Shown: piece after piece, positions 33,938 through 42,400 of the stretch | Layout: each line of letters opens with the position of its first letter | Numbering within the stretch: position 1 is the stretch's first letter | Assembly (NCBI RefSeq): GCF_047263945.1 | Contig: NZ_JBLAVB010000013.1 | Span: 1-64,000, forward strand | Direction of reading: 5' to 3' | DNA from: Rhodospirillum sp047263945 | GTDB taxonomy: Bacteria; Pseudomonadota; Alphaproteobacteria; Rhodospirillales; Rhodospirillaceae | Length of the DNA stretch: 64,000 nt | Made by a program: the position numbers and the translations under genes | Notes under the pieces: model-generated | What the model saw: the letters and a program-made list of their open reading frames with translations, nothing else | Database searches by the model: none | Told to the model about the DNA's origin: nothing

Positions 33938-35026
33938 TCAGGCCACCAGACGCCGCACGGTTTCCGTTGCCGTGACAGTGCCCCGGTCTCCTCCCAAGTC
34001 CCGCGTCAGCACACCAAGGGCAATCGCACCATCCACGGCATTCCGAACCCGAGTCGCAGCAGAGGTCAACCGCGCGTCGTCATGGCGTCCCCCCAGCCAA
34101 TCAAGCATGGAGGCCGCAGAGAGAATGGTTCCATAGGGGTTGGCCATGCCCTTGCCCGCTATATCCGGGGCCGAGCCATGGGCCGCCTGGAACAGCCCCC
34201 GGGTCAAGCCGACCTCGGCGGAGGGCGCCATCCCCATCCCGCCAATGGTCGCCGCCCCCAGATCCGAGATGATATCGCCGAACATGTTTTCGGTAACGAT
34301 CACGTTGTAGTGGCCGGGACGCAGCACGAGGTGCATGGTCATTGCGTCAATCAAGACATGTTCGGCTTCGATATCCGGATAGTTTGCGGCCACCTCGTCG
34401 AAAACCTGACGGAAGAAGGCATAGCTCCGCAGCACGTTGGCCTTGTCGCAACAGGTCACCCGGCGGACTCCATCCTCTGGCGCGCCCGCGCTGGCACGGG
34501 CCAGGGCGAAGGCCTGGTGCACGATCCGCTCGATCCCCACCCGGGTTTGCACCAGGGTATCCACGGCCACCTCGCCCCGCAGACGAGACCCCGCCCCCCG
34601 GGCGGCGTAGAGCCCCTCGCTGTTCTCGCGCAGAATGATGTAGTCGATCCCACCGGGCTTCACATTGGCGAGAGGAGAGGCCACGCCCTTGAACAGCCGG
34701 ATCGGGCGGATATTGGCGAACAGATCAAGCTCGAACCGCAGACGCAGGGTGAAGTCCAACCCGGCCTCTGTGCCGTCCGGATGGTTCACCCCGGGGATCC
34801 CGGCGGCCCCATGCAGCACCGCATCGGCATCCCGGCAAGCGGCAAAAGTCGCCTCGGGGAAGCTCTCCCCGGTTTCCCGGAACAATTCGGCTCCCGCCGG
34901 ATGATGGCTAAAACGCAAGGGTGTGTCCGCCCCCAGCGCAGCCTCAAGCACCGCGACCGCCGATTGGGCAACCTCCGGCCCGATGCCGTCCCCCTCGACA
35001 ACGGCGATGGTATAGGCGTCCTTCAT
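33938..35026 (-). CDS. Isocitrate/isopropylmalate/tartrate-type dehydrogenase
   Basis: A 362-residue NAD(P)-dependent beta-decarboxylating dehydrogenase. It starts I-A-V-V-E-G-D-G-I-G-P-E-V, has R-E-N-S-E-G-L-Y near residue 120, V-T-C-C-D-K-A-N-V-L-R, the metal-binding D-A-M-T-M-H-L-V and N-M-F-G-D-I-I-S-D, and A-A-H-G-S-A-P-D-I-A-G-K-G near 270. It belongs to the isopropylmalate/tartrate dehydrogenase group; leuB itself is usually found with leuCD, which are absent here, so a catabolic hydroxyacid substrate is more likely. The ATG at 35026 has an AAGGA site. The frame stays open upstream through a repeat, but the family start fits 35026. Confidence 0.82.
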   Translation of the reverse strand: MKDAYTIAVVEGDGIGPEVAQSAVAVLEAALGADTPLRFSHHPAGAELFRETGESFPEATFAACRDADAVLHGAAGIPGVNHPDGTEAGLDFTLRLRFELDLFANIRPIRLFKGVASPLANVKPGGIDYIILRENSEGLYAARGAGSRLRGEVAVDTLVQTRVGIERIVHQAFALARASAGAPEDGVRRVTCCDKANVLRSYAFFRQVFDEVAANYPDIEAEHVLIDAMTMHLVLRPGHYNVIVTENMFGDIISDLGAATIGGMGMAPSAEVGLTRGLFQAAHGSAPDIAGKGMANPYGTILSAASMLDWLGGRHDDARLTSAATRVRNAVDGAIALGVLTRDLGGDRGTVTATETVRRLVA

Positions 35027-35110
35027 GGGCGCAGGTCCTTTCTCGATTAGAGCATTTTGCGCAAAACTGGCCCTCGGATCACGGGACACCACAGGGCGTG
35101 CTTTCCCGTC

Positions 35111-35258
35111 ACGGGGCTTTGCCCCGTCCCCCCTTCTTTGGCGAGGCTGAGGCCGAAAGGCCCCAGACCCTGGGCTAAAAAAAATGGGGGTTTGGGGGCA
35201 TTTGCCCCCAAATGGGCTTGGGCAATCGCCCAACGAATACGAAACAGTGTCGGGTGCT
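35111..35258. repeat. Family B modular hairpin repeat, locus 4
   Basis: ACGGGGCTTTGCCCCGT, then GGCCGAAAGGCC, then TTTGGGGGC-ATTT-GCCCCCAAA, then TTGGGCAATCGCCCAA and an ACAGTGTCGGGTGCTGT segment that matches the flank of loci 5 and 8. It lies in the gap between the SDR gene and the dehydrogenase gene, both on the minus strand. Confidence 0.85.
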
Positions 35259-35290
35259 GTGGCTTCACAAATCAGGCAAGACTCGCTCAA

Positions 35291-36037
35291 TCAGATACAC
35301 CGGCCGCCGTCGACTTCCATGGCCACGCCGGTGATCATGCTGGCCTCTTCGGAACAGAGGAACGCGGCGGCGTTGCCCATGTCTGCGGGGGTGGAGAAGC
35401 GGCCCAAGGGGATGGTGGAGAGGAATTTGGCACGCACCTCGGGCGTATCCTCGCCCATGAAGGTTGCGAGCAACGGCGTATCCCCGGCGACCGGATTGAT
35501 CGCGTTGACCCGAATGCCAAAGGGCGCCAGCTCCACGGCCATGCCCCGGGTAGCGGTGATGACCCAGCCCTTCGACGCATTGTACCAAGTCAGGTTGGGC
35601 CGGGGGGAGACCCCTCCGGTGGAAGCCACATTCAGAAAAACCCCTGCCTTCTGCTCCTTGAACAGAGGAACCAGGGCGCGGGCACCGTTGTAAATGGAGC
35701 GCATATTGACACTGGCGATGCGGTCAAAGGCCGCATCGTCGATGGTTTCCATCGGCGCTGGCAGGTGACCCACGCCCGCATTGTTCACCAGGATATGCAA
35801 ACCACCAAAGGTCGACTGCGCCAGATCCCGCGCCGCTTCCATGCCGGACAACTGGGCGACATCGGCGACCAGGGGCAGGCAAGCCGCGCCCAGGTCCCCG
35901 GCGACGCGTTTCCCGTTGGCCTCGTCGCGATCAAGGAGGATCACCTTGGCCCCTTCGGCGACGAACTTGCGGACGATGCCCTCGCCAAAACCGGACCCGC
36001 CGCCCGTCACAATGGCGACCTTGCCTTCCAATCTCAT
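35291..36037 (-). CDS. Short-chain dehydrogenase/reductase
   Basis: A 248-residue classical SDR. It has the Rossmann glycine motif T-G-G-G-S-G-F-G near the N-terminus, N-N-A-G-V near residue 86, the catalytic tyrosine in W-Y-N-A-S-K-G near 152-158, and the C-terminal S-M-I-T-G-V-A-M-E-V-D-G-G. It oxidises or reduces an alcohol/ketone with NAD(P). The ATG at 36037 has a GGAGAG site. It is divergent from the aldehyde dehydrogenase gene across 249 bases, which suggests a shared regulatory region. Confidence 0.9.
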   Translation of the reverse strand: MRLEGKVAIVTGGGSGFGEGIVRKFVAEGAKVILLDRDEANGKRVAGDLGAACLPLVADVAQLSGMEAARDLAQSTFGGLHILVNNAGVGHLPAPMETIDDAAFDRIASVNMRSIYNGARALVPLFKEQKAGVFLNVASTGGVSPRPNLTWYNASKGWVITATRGMAVELAPFGIRVNAINPVAGDTPLLATFMGEDTPEVRAKFLSTIPLGRFSTPADMGNAAAFLCSEEASMITGVAMEVDGGRCI

Positions 36038-36286
36038 GACGTCTCTCCAAGATTTTAATGTCATTGTGGCAAAACCATCCGGGAAAGTGCCCGTCGAAAC
36101 CAGTCGCTTTTTTCTGAACGCCGCTTCAGCTTTCCTGGGTTGAGCCCCTTCCCGACACCGCCCATTATCGGCCACCCTGTACGGGACTCCCAGCCCTGTC
36201 CAGGCGACGAGAGCGTTCAGGAAACAACCGGCGAGGAAACAGCCGGGCCGGATCCACCCGGCATCATTTGGCATCGGACCAAGATC

Positions 36287-37777
36287 ATGACCGTGGATTA
36301 TAAAACCCGCGCTGCGGCGCTCTACACAGGCGACTTCCGCCCCATGTTCATCGGTGGGCATTGGGTCCCGGCCCGTTCAGGCGCTGTGATCGAGGCCCAC
36401 AACCCCGCGACCGGCGCCCTGCTCGCCACCGTCCCCCGGGGCGATGCCGCCGATATCGACATCGCCGCGGGGGCCGCCCGCCGCGCGTTCGAAGGTCCCT
36501 GGTCCCGTTTCACACCCTTCGAACGCCAAGCCCTACTGCTGCGCATCGCTGACCTGTTTGAGAAAAACTGGGAAGACCTCTGCCTGTCCGACACCCTGGA
36601 CATGGGCATGCCGATCAGCCGGACCCTGGCCAACAGCCGCCGGGTCATCGGCATGTTGCGCTTTTATGCGGGCATGGCCACGGCCATCCATGGGGCCACC
36701 ATCCCCAATTCCTTCCCCGGTGAGATCCTGTCCCAAACGGTCAAGGAGCCGGTGGGTGTGGTCGGCGCCATCATTCCCTGGAACGCCCCCATCGCCGGAT
36801 CCGTCTGGAAGATCGGCCCAGCCCTGGCCACCGGCTGCACGGTGATCCTCAAGCCCTCCGAAGAAGCCTCCCTCACCGTCTTGAAGATCGCCCAGTTGAT
36901 GGCCGAGGCCGGATTGCCTGACGGCGTATTGAACATCGTCACCGGCCTGGGGGCCGAAGCCGGGGCCGCCCTGGCCGAGCATCCCGGCGTGGACAAGATC
37001 GTCTTCACGGGCTCCACCGCCACCGGACAGGCCATCGCCCGGGCCGCCACGGGCAACCTGAAGCGGGTCTCCCTGGAACTGGGCGGAAAGTCTCCCCTGA
37101 TCGTCTGCGAAGACGCCGATATCGAAAAAGCCGTCCCAGTGGCAGCCATGGCCGTTTTCGCCAACTCGGGTCAGATCTGCATCGCCGGATCCCGCCTGTT
37201 CGTGGCGCGCAAGATCCATGACGCCTTCGTCGAGCGGGTGGCAGACTTCGCCAAGGCCCTGCGCGTGGGTGACGGCACGGCAGCCGAAACGGAACTCGGC
37301 CCCATCATTTCGGCCCGACAGGCCGAACGGGTGGGACGCTTCATGGAAGCCGGGCAGGCGGAAGGCGCAACCCTGCTTGCCGGAGGAGACCGCCTCTCCC
37401 CGTCGGGGCTTGAGGGGGGCCATTTCTTCGCCCCCACCGTCTTTGGTGGCGTAACCGACGAGATGCGCATCGCCCGGGAGGAAATCTTCGGCCCCGTCAT
37501 CTCCGCCCTACCCTTCGATACCCTGGAAGAAGTGGTGGGCCGGGCCAACGCCACCCCCTATGGCCTCGCGGCGGGCATCTTCACCACCCACTTGGGCACG
37601 GCTCACAAACTATCGCGTCGGATCAAGGCCGGGTCCGTCTGGGTCAACATGTACCATGCCATCGACCCCGCAGTTCCCTTCGGCGGCGTCAAAATGTCGG
37701 GCTATGGCCGCGAGGGTGGTGCCGAACACCTGGAGGAATACCTGGACACCAAGGCCATCTGGATCCAGACCGAATAG
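36287..37777 (+). CDS. NAD(P)-dependent aldehyde dehydrogenase
   Basis: A 496-residue aldehyde dehydrogenase of normal length. The catalytic cysteine is Cys 298 in S-G-Q-I-C-I-A-G, and the general base is Glu 264 in L-E-L-G-G-K-S-P. The cofactor segment I-I-P-W-N-A-P is near residue 163-169, and E-E-I-F-G-P-V-I near 397. I start it at the ATG at 36287, where the family alignment begins; the frame is open further upstream. The aldehyde is not known. It lies near a pathway expected to make an aldehyde (methylthioacetaldehyde or acetaldehyde), so such a role is possible but unproven. It is convergent with the LysR gene. Confidence 0.92.
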   Translation: MTVDYKTRAAALYTGDFRPMFIGGHWVPARSGAVIEAHNPATGALLATVPRGDAADIDIAAGAARRAFEGPWSRFTPFERQALLLRIADLFEKNWEDLCLSDTLDMGMPISRTLANSRRVIGMLRFYAGMATAIHGATIPNSFPGEILSQTVKEPVGVVGAIIPWNAPIAGSVWKIGPALATGCTVILKPSEEASLTVLKIAQLMAEAGLPDGVLNIVTGLGAEAGAALAEHPGVDKIVFTGSTATGQAIARAATGNLKRVSLELGGKSPLIVCEDADIEKAVPVAAMAVFANSGQICIAGSRLFVARKIHDAFVERVADFAKALRVGDGTAAETELGPIISARQAERVGRFMEAGQAEGATLLAGGDRLSPSGLEGGHFFAPTVFGGVTDEMRIAREEIFGPVISALPFDTLEEVVGRANATPYGLAAGIFTTHLGTAHKLSRRIKAGSVWVNMYHAIDPAVPFGGVKMSGYGREGGAEHLEEYLDTKAIWIQTE

Positions 37778-37824
37778 ATCGCTTTTCCGGCGTGAAGTCG
37801 GGTGGAGTAACGATCCGCCTGACC

Positions 37825-38721
37825 TCACGCCACTCCGCGCAAATCGGTGCGAATCAGCTCCATCAACTGTTCGGAATAGGCATGGCGCACATAGCCACGG
37901 GCGGTGATGATCCCCACCGCCCGCTCTGCACCGGCGTCCGAAATAGGCACGACCCGATAGCCTGTCCCCTCGTGCAGGGGCACGGCGATGGAGGGGACAA
38001 TGGACACTCCGAGCCCCGCAGCGGCGAAGGTGAGCGCACTGTGGGCATTGCGCACCTCGTATTGCAGGTCGAGGGCAATCCCCTTCTCTCCCAAAATTTT
38101 GTTGATCAAGGCCCGGATTGCCGTTGTCTTTTCCAAAAGGATCACCGGTGCCCCGACAAAGGACGCCAGGCAACGCTCTTTGGCCCCATCGTCATATTCC
38201 GGCGGCACGCAGGCCACCAGTCGGTCCGCCCGCAGGGGCTCGAATTCGAACTCGGTCATATTGGGGACTTCGGGACCGATATAGAGCTCCACTTTCTGAT
38301 CCAAGAGCAGGTCCAATGCCCCGGTGGGCGGTGTTTCCGTCACCTCCACCACACTGCGCGGATAACGGAGCTTGAAGGTCGCCAGAATATGGGCCAACCG
38401 GGTTGCAGCCAGGGTCGGAGCACAGGCGATTTTCACATGCCCCCGCCGTTGGGCGGCCACCTCGGTCAGGCGGCGCAGACCGGTCTCCACGTCATCCATG
38501 GCCTTCCGCACCTGTTCAAACAGGATCCGGCCTTCCGGCGTGAGATTGGCCCGTTGCGGCGACCGGACAAACAGGCGGATTCCCACCTGCTCCTCCAGAT
38601 CCCGGATCTGCATGCTCACCGCCGACGGAGACCGGTTGCTCTCCTCTGCCGCGCGACGGAAGCTTCCATGCTCGGCGGCCAGCAGAAAGGTATGCAATAG
38701 CTTCAGATTGATGCCGGTCAC
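37825..38721 (-). CDS. LysR-family transcription regulator
   Basis: A 298-residue regulator with an N-terminal winged helix (L-K-L-L-H-T-F-L-L-A-A-E-H-G-S-F, then A-A-E-E-S-N-R-S-P-S-A-V-S) and a substrate-binding-like C-terminal domain. The start is GTG at 38721 with a GGGAGCGAGG stretch upstream. LysR proteins usually control an adjacent gene; the aldehyde dehydrogenase is convergent to it, so the target could be that gene or the SDR/dehydrogenase set. The effector is unknown. Confidence 0.9.
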   Translation of the reverse strand: MTGINLKLLHTFLLAAEHGSFRRAAEESNRSPSAVSMQIRDLEEQVGIRLFVRSPQRANLTPEGRILFEQVRKAMDDVETGLRRLTEVAAQRRGHVKIACAPTLAATRLAHILATFKLRYPRSVVEVTETPPTGALDLLLDQKVELYIGPEVPNMTEFEFEPLRADRLVACVPPEYDDGAKERCLASFVGAPVILLEKTTAIRALINKILGEKGIALDLQYEVRNAHSALTFAAAGLGVSIVPSIAVPLHEGTGYRVVPISDAGAERAVGIITARGYVRHAYSEQLMELIRTDLRGVA

Positions 38722-38891
38722 TGGCCCTCGCTCCCGATGGTCTTCTCTTTTTTTACGGTGGGATAAAAGGCCCTTGATGCGGCCGACGCAAGCTCATTGC
38801 ACCGGCTCCGGGAAACGAAAGGGTCACAAACCCGGAAAAGTCACGGGACCATCGACAGATTTCAGAGAACATCAATGAAAATATGAAGTTA

Positions 38892-39027
38892 TACCAAGGT
38901 GCGGTGAGTTTGACTCACCGCACCTTGGAAGCGGCCAAGTGGCCGCCGCGCCTTATGGCGCGTAAAAGCCCGCCTGGCGTTTGAACGCAAGAAAAGCGGC
39001 CTGGGTTTCAACCCGCGCCGCTTGGTA
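38892..39027. repeat. Family A hairpin-string element, copy 2 (136 bp)
   Basis: Same length, ends (TA-CCAAG / CTTGG-TA) and hairpin order as 24189-24324, with a few base changes in the right part. It lies between the LysR gene and the 3' end of the transposase gene. A minus-strand reading frame that looks like the displaced C-terminus of the transposase runs directly into it. Confidence 0.9.
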
Positions 39028-39135
39028 TTACGATTGATGTTGGGTGGTTCCTGGTGCTGTGAGGGCCGGAGGGATATGATTGCCGCGACAATACGCTGCC
39101 GCACCAAAGCGAAGAGTTGCCAAAGAGTTGGACTT

Positions 39136-40239
39136 CTACTGTGCTGAGGGGAAAGTTTCCGACACGTTGCAGGTGTCGGTATCAATCAAAAGAGCGGTAA
39201 TTAGCTTCGCCGATAACCAGGAACGCGCTAAATCCGGATCCTTGGCTGGCAATTCATCTATGTCTAAGAGGCTCTTCAATCGCTTGAATGCCAGTTCGAT
39301 TTGCCAGCGTAACCGATAGAGAGAAGCTATTTGTTCAGGTGTTGCCACGTCTTTATCGAGAGAGGTGAGAAGCATCATCCACCCTGCTGAAACTTCTCCT
39401 AATGGTGACATAGTCCGGCATTGTCGACTGGCTTTTCTGCATGCTTTCTTTCTGGCTCGCTGTTTCGCATCTTCAGGCAAAGGCACCAGAATCAACCGGC
39501 CCGTAAAAAGGGGGCGGCGCGCTCTTGCATCGCTTCCAACACAGACGGTGAAGGTGGAGATCGCATCACGCGGGAGCGTCGCGAGGTGCTCCAGGAGGGG
39601 AAAATTTTCACCCTGTTCATCGAATAAAACAAGCGACCTCCAACCAAGACGAACCAGGAAATGGCCTCCAGCTTCACGAATGCTGTTAAGAGCGCTGGCT
39701 TTGGCATAGGCCCGATCACCGACGACCAGTTCGCCAGGACCCGCAGTAAAGTGCTGAAAACTTTCCGATGTTCGACCATCGCTGAGGACCGCCCCGCCAA
39801 AACGGCCTTCTAAGGGGCGATAATCCATATGGAGTCGCCAATCCGTCCCCTTACTGCCAGGCTGGGAAATCGTCGTTGCGTCGATCAGACGAACGGCTAA
39901 ATCGAGACCGGGCATTGGTATGGGCGCGACAAGGTGGGCCAGCTTGGTCTGCCATAGGATTTCCAGCCAATCCTTTGCGTTGCGTAAACGATCAAGTAGC
40001 GAGACGTCGCTGATCTGCGCCACGCCTGCAGCCTCAGCCCAGGCAACGGTCCTCCGCAAGGACATCCCTCCGACCGCATAGGCCAGAGCCAAACGTAAGA
40101 GCGTCGCAGGATCTCGCACCCCACGAGGCCGGATGAAAGCTTTGCTTTCACGAGCCGTGGCATCAAGGTCTATATCGGCAGAAAGACGGCTCAATATCTC
40201 CGCCCAACTCGACCCTTCATAAAGTGTTGTGCTTTTCAT
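39136..40239 (-). pseudogene. IS4-family transposase, 3' end probably frameshifted
   Basis: A 367-codon frame with DDE features of the IS4 family: L-I-D-A-T-T-I-S (first Asp) near residue 117, V-G-D-R-A-Y-A-K (second Asp) near 174, and Y-R-L-R-W-Q-I-E-L-A-F-K-R-L-K, which fits the Y-(2)-R-(3)-E-(6)-K signature, near 325. After A-L-L-I-D the reading frame ends T-D-T-C-N-V-S-E-T-F-P-S-A-Q, unlike the family. An overlapping minus-strand frame contains S-P-T-L-W-Q-L-F-A-L-V-R-Q-R-I-V, which resembles the usual IS4 C-terminus. That suggests a frameshift near 39150-39185. I could not identify the terminal inverted repeats or target duplication. The 5' end near 40260-40285 is only a guess. Confidence 0.72.
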
Positions 40240-40292
40240 CTCCTATATGAATCACAATCCGATTCCCCCTGTCCAGCTCTATACTAGCGCCT

Positions 40293-40417
40293 ATGGGGCT
40301 TTGCCCCGTCCCCCCTCTTTGGCGAGGCTGGGGCCGAAAAGCCCCAGACCCCGGGCTAAAAAAACACGAGACACTGTCGTGTCCTGTGACCGCTAATGTG
40401 GACCAACTTGATCTCCG
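40293..40417. repeat. Family B modular hairpin repeat, locus 5
   Basis: ATGGGGCTTTGCCCCGT, then GGGGCCGAAAAGCCCC, then an AACACGAGACACTGTCGTGT segment and CCAACTTGATCTCCG. In inverted orientation the last parts match the left ends of loci 7 and 8 (GAGATCAAGTTGG). It fills most of the gap between the transposase and SCO genes, and may stop transcription from the SCO operon. Confidence 0.82.
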
Positions 40418-40423
40418 AGCACT

Positions 40424-41050
40424 CTAGCCGCTCCCGACGACCTCCTCCGTCAGCCCTTGGGCCAATTCAGCAGCCCCCACGTCCGGCAGGAAATAGGAGC
40501 GGAAAGCGCCGTCCGGCCCCATGAGGAACAACAGGGCGGAGTGGTCCATGTCATAGCCATTGGGTGTTCCGTCCACCTTCTCCGACAGGATACCATAGGC
40601 CTGCATAGCCTCTTCCACATGTGCAGGATCGCCGGTGAGGCCGATCATCCGCGGATGGAACAGGGTCACGTAAGCGCCCATCTTTTCCGGTGTATCCCGT
40701 TCTGGATCAACGGAGATCATCACCGGTTGGATGCGACGCGCCAAGGCCTCGGGCATGCTGTCCAGGGCATCGGACACGGCTTGCAGGGTGGTCGGACAGA
40801 TATCCGGGCAATGGGTATAGCCGAAATAAATCAGGGTGTAGCTCCCCAGAAAATCCTGGTCGGTCATCACTTGACCATCCTGAGCCACCAGTTCGAAGGG
40901 GCCACCCACCGGGTCGGCCTCCCGCCCGCCCCCGGAGGCCATCCATCGGCCTCCGATGGCCAGAACGGCCACCACCACCAGGGTGAGCGCCAAGGGCCAG
41001 TCAACACGGAACCTCTTGGACTTCCGCTTGCGGACGCGCTTGCTGGTCAT
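40424..41050 (-). CDS. SCO1/SenC family copper chaperone
   Basis: A 208-residue protein with a basic cytoplasmic N-terminus, one membrane anchor (about residues 19-38) and a periplasmic thioredoxin-like domain. The copper-binding C-P-D-I-C-P motif is in G-Y-T-H-C-P-D-I-C-P, and the third ligand is the histidine of Y-D-M-D-H-S-A. SCO proteins deliver copper to, or maintain thiols of, the Cu(A) site of cytochrome c oxidase or N2O reductase. Its ATG overlaps the NosL stop (ATGA). It is the last gene of the operon. Confidence 0.93.
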   Translation of the reverse strand: MTSKRVRKRKSKRFRVDWPLALTLVVVAVLAIGGRWMASGGGREADPVGGPFELVAQDGQVMTDQDFLGSYTLIYFGYTHCPDICPTTLQAVSDALDSMPEALARRIQPVMISVDPERDTPEKMGAYVTLFHPRMIGLTGDPAHVEEAMQAYGILSEKVDGTPNGYDMDHSALLFLMGPDGAFRSYFLPDVGAAELAQGLTEEVVGSG

Positions 41051-41628
41051 GGCCCGAGGCCCGAAAAATCGCCGTCATCCAGTTTCACCATCATTGGCAG
41101 GGTGAGGGCGTCGAAAGGCAGAAGCGCCTTGCCCGCGTGATCCGCCAGAAAGGTTTGCCCGTCGGCGTCATTGGCCAAGGGGACGGGTTCATGCCCCATG
41201 GGTCCCAGCACGTCCGATCCAACGACGAAAAGCGCCGTTCGGGGATCGATCCGGGCCAGATCATAGTAATCGGTCACCGCCAGCCCCACCACCTGCTCCG
41301 GGCTTCGCTTCGGGGCGTATCGGGGCATGTCCTGCAGGTATTTCACCATGTCTTTGACCCCATCAAAATGGGCGGCGGTTCCATCGGCGAAAGCCACCGT
41401 GGCGATCCAATCGGGGTATTTCGCCACCAGCATCCCACACACGGGACAGGTCTCCATGGGGCCGGGAAGGGGCAGGTCGGCGGCGCTCACCGCATCTGCG
41501 GTGTTCGCCCGGACGGAGCCTCCCGCCCCCAGGGCCGAACCGATCACTCCCGCGCCCACAGCCAGCATCCAGCGGGACAGCGCGCGCCGGGACAGGGAGG
41601 AGCACCGGGATCCAGGGGTCTCGCACAT
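41047..41628 (-). CDS. nosL: NosL-like copper lipoprotein/periplasmic protein, first copy
   Basis: A 193-residue NosL-family protein. The N-terminus has a twin-arginine-like S-R-R-A-L-S-R-W followed by a hydrophobic segment, so export as a folded protein is possible. The motif C-P-V-C-G-M is at about residues 61-66, then V-K-D-M-V-K-Y-L and F-L-A-D-H-A-G-K. NosL binds Cu(I) and helps to mature the copper sites of N2O reductase. The ATG at 41628 has a GGGAGA site. A second NosL-type gene lies upstream. No nosZ is in the window, so the client enzyme is unknown. Confidence 0.88.
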   Translation of the reverse strand: MCETPGSRCSSLSRRALSRWMLAVGAGVIGSALGAGGSVRANTADAVSAADLPLPGPMETCPVCGMLVAKYPDWIATVAFADGTAAHFDGVKDMVKYLQDMPRYAPKRSPEQVVGLAVTDYYDLARIDPRTALFVVGSDVLGPMGHEPVPLANDADGQTFLADHAGKALLPFDALTLPMMVKLDDGDFSGLGP

Positions 41629-41714
41629 CGTTCATTTCTCCCATTCTTCAAAAGAGCGGGAGAGCGGACGCGACGATCCCGCCCGGTCTCCCGTCCATCC
41701 CATGAATGCGCGTC

Positions 41715-42347
41715 CTATTTGCCCGCGCGCCGGTCGGCCCGGTTCTTGCGGATCCGCAGGGTGTCCTGGGCGATGTCCTGATAGGTCGCCGCCATGGCCC
41801 CATTGAAGTCCGCCAACTCGCCGCCATCCGCAACCACAGCCGCTTGCGCCTGGGCCTTATCCCCATAGGCCCATTTCCGCCGGGCGGTCATGGTCCCCGG
41901 CTTGCCGGGAATGATGGTATAGGTCGCCTCTTCCACCGAAATCAGCGGCTTGATCTCACCCGCGGCCCCGGCATCACCCACGTAGATGGCCTTCGGCCCG
42001 CGATCCATGTTCAGGCTCAAGCTCAGGACGGCGCAGTGCAGGGAACAGGTGCCATCCACGAGATCATCGGCATAATGGATCAGGTGACGGGTATGACTGA
42101 ATTTGGTCCGGCTCATGCCGCAATAGGGGCACATGGGATATTTTTTCAGCTCGTCCGTCAGGGGATCCGGATCCGGCGCGCCCTTGGGCATGAACTGCAG
42201 GGGGGTGCCGTCCGTGTTGGTAACGCTGTCCTTCTTCTCCAACCACTCCCAAGGCATGATCGGCTGTTGAGCCGAGGCTTCTTCGACACCGACCCCCAGG
42301 GCCAGGGCGGCGATGGAAGAGGTTTGCAGGAATTGACGACGTTTCAT
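41715..42347 (-). CDS. NosL-like protein with Tat signal, second copy
   Basis: A 210-residue protein with a Tat signal (K-R-R-Q-F-L-Q) and cleavage probably after A-S-A near residue 26. The mature part has C-P-Y-C-G-M at about residues 73-78, H-T-R-H-L-I-H, and a pair of cysteines in G-T-C-S-L-H-C-A. It therefore has more metal-ligand candidates than the first NosL. The ATG at 42347 has an AAGGAG site. It lies between the polytopic protein and the first NosL gene, in one operon. Confidence 0.85.
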   Translation of the reverse strand: MKRRQFLQTSSIAALALGVGVEEASAQQPIMPWEWLEKKDSVTNTDGTPLQFMPKGAPDPDPLTDELKKYPMCPYCGMSRTKFSHTRHLIHYADDLVDGTCSLHCAVLSLSLNMDRGPKAIYVGDAGAAGEIKPLISVEEATYTIIPGKPGTMTARRKWAYGDKAQAQAAVVADGGELADFNGAMAATYQDIAQDTLRIRKNRADRRAGK

Positions 42348-42400
42348 GGTGGTATGCTCCTTGCTCTTTGGTGTTCTGACACGCCCGGGTCCCGCTCCCT

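Noticed and set aside
33938..35026. leuB identity for the dehydrogenase
   Set aside because: The family fits, but no leuC or leuD is nearby and the context is catabolic; a general name is safer.
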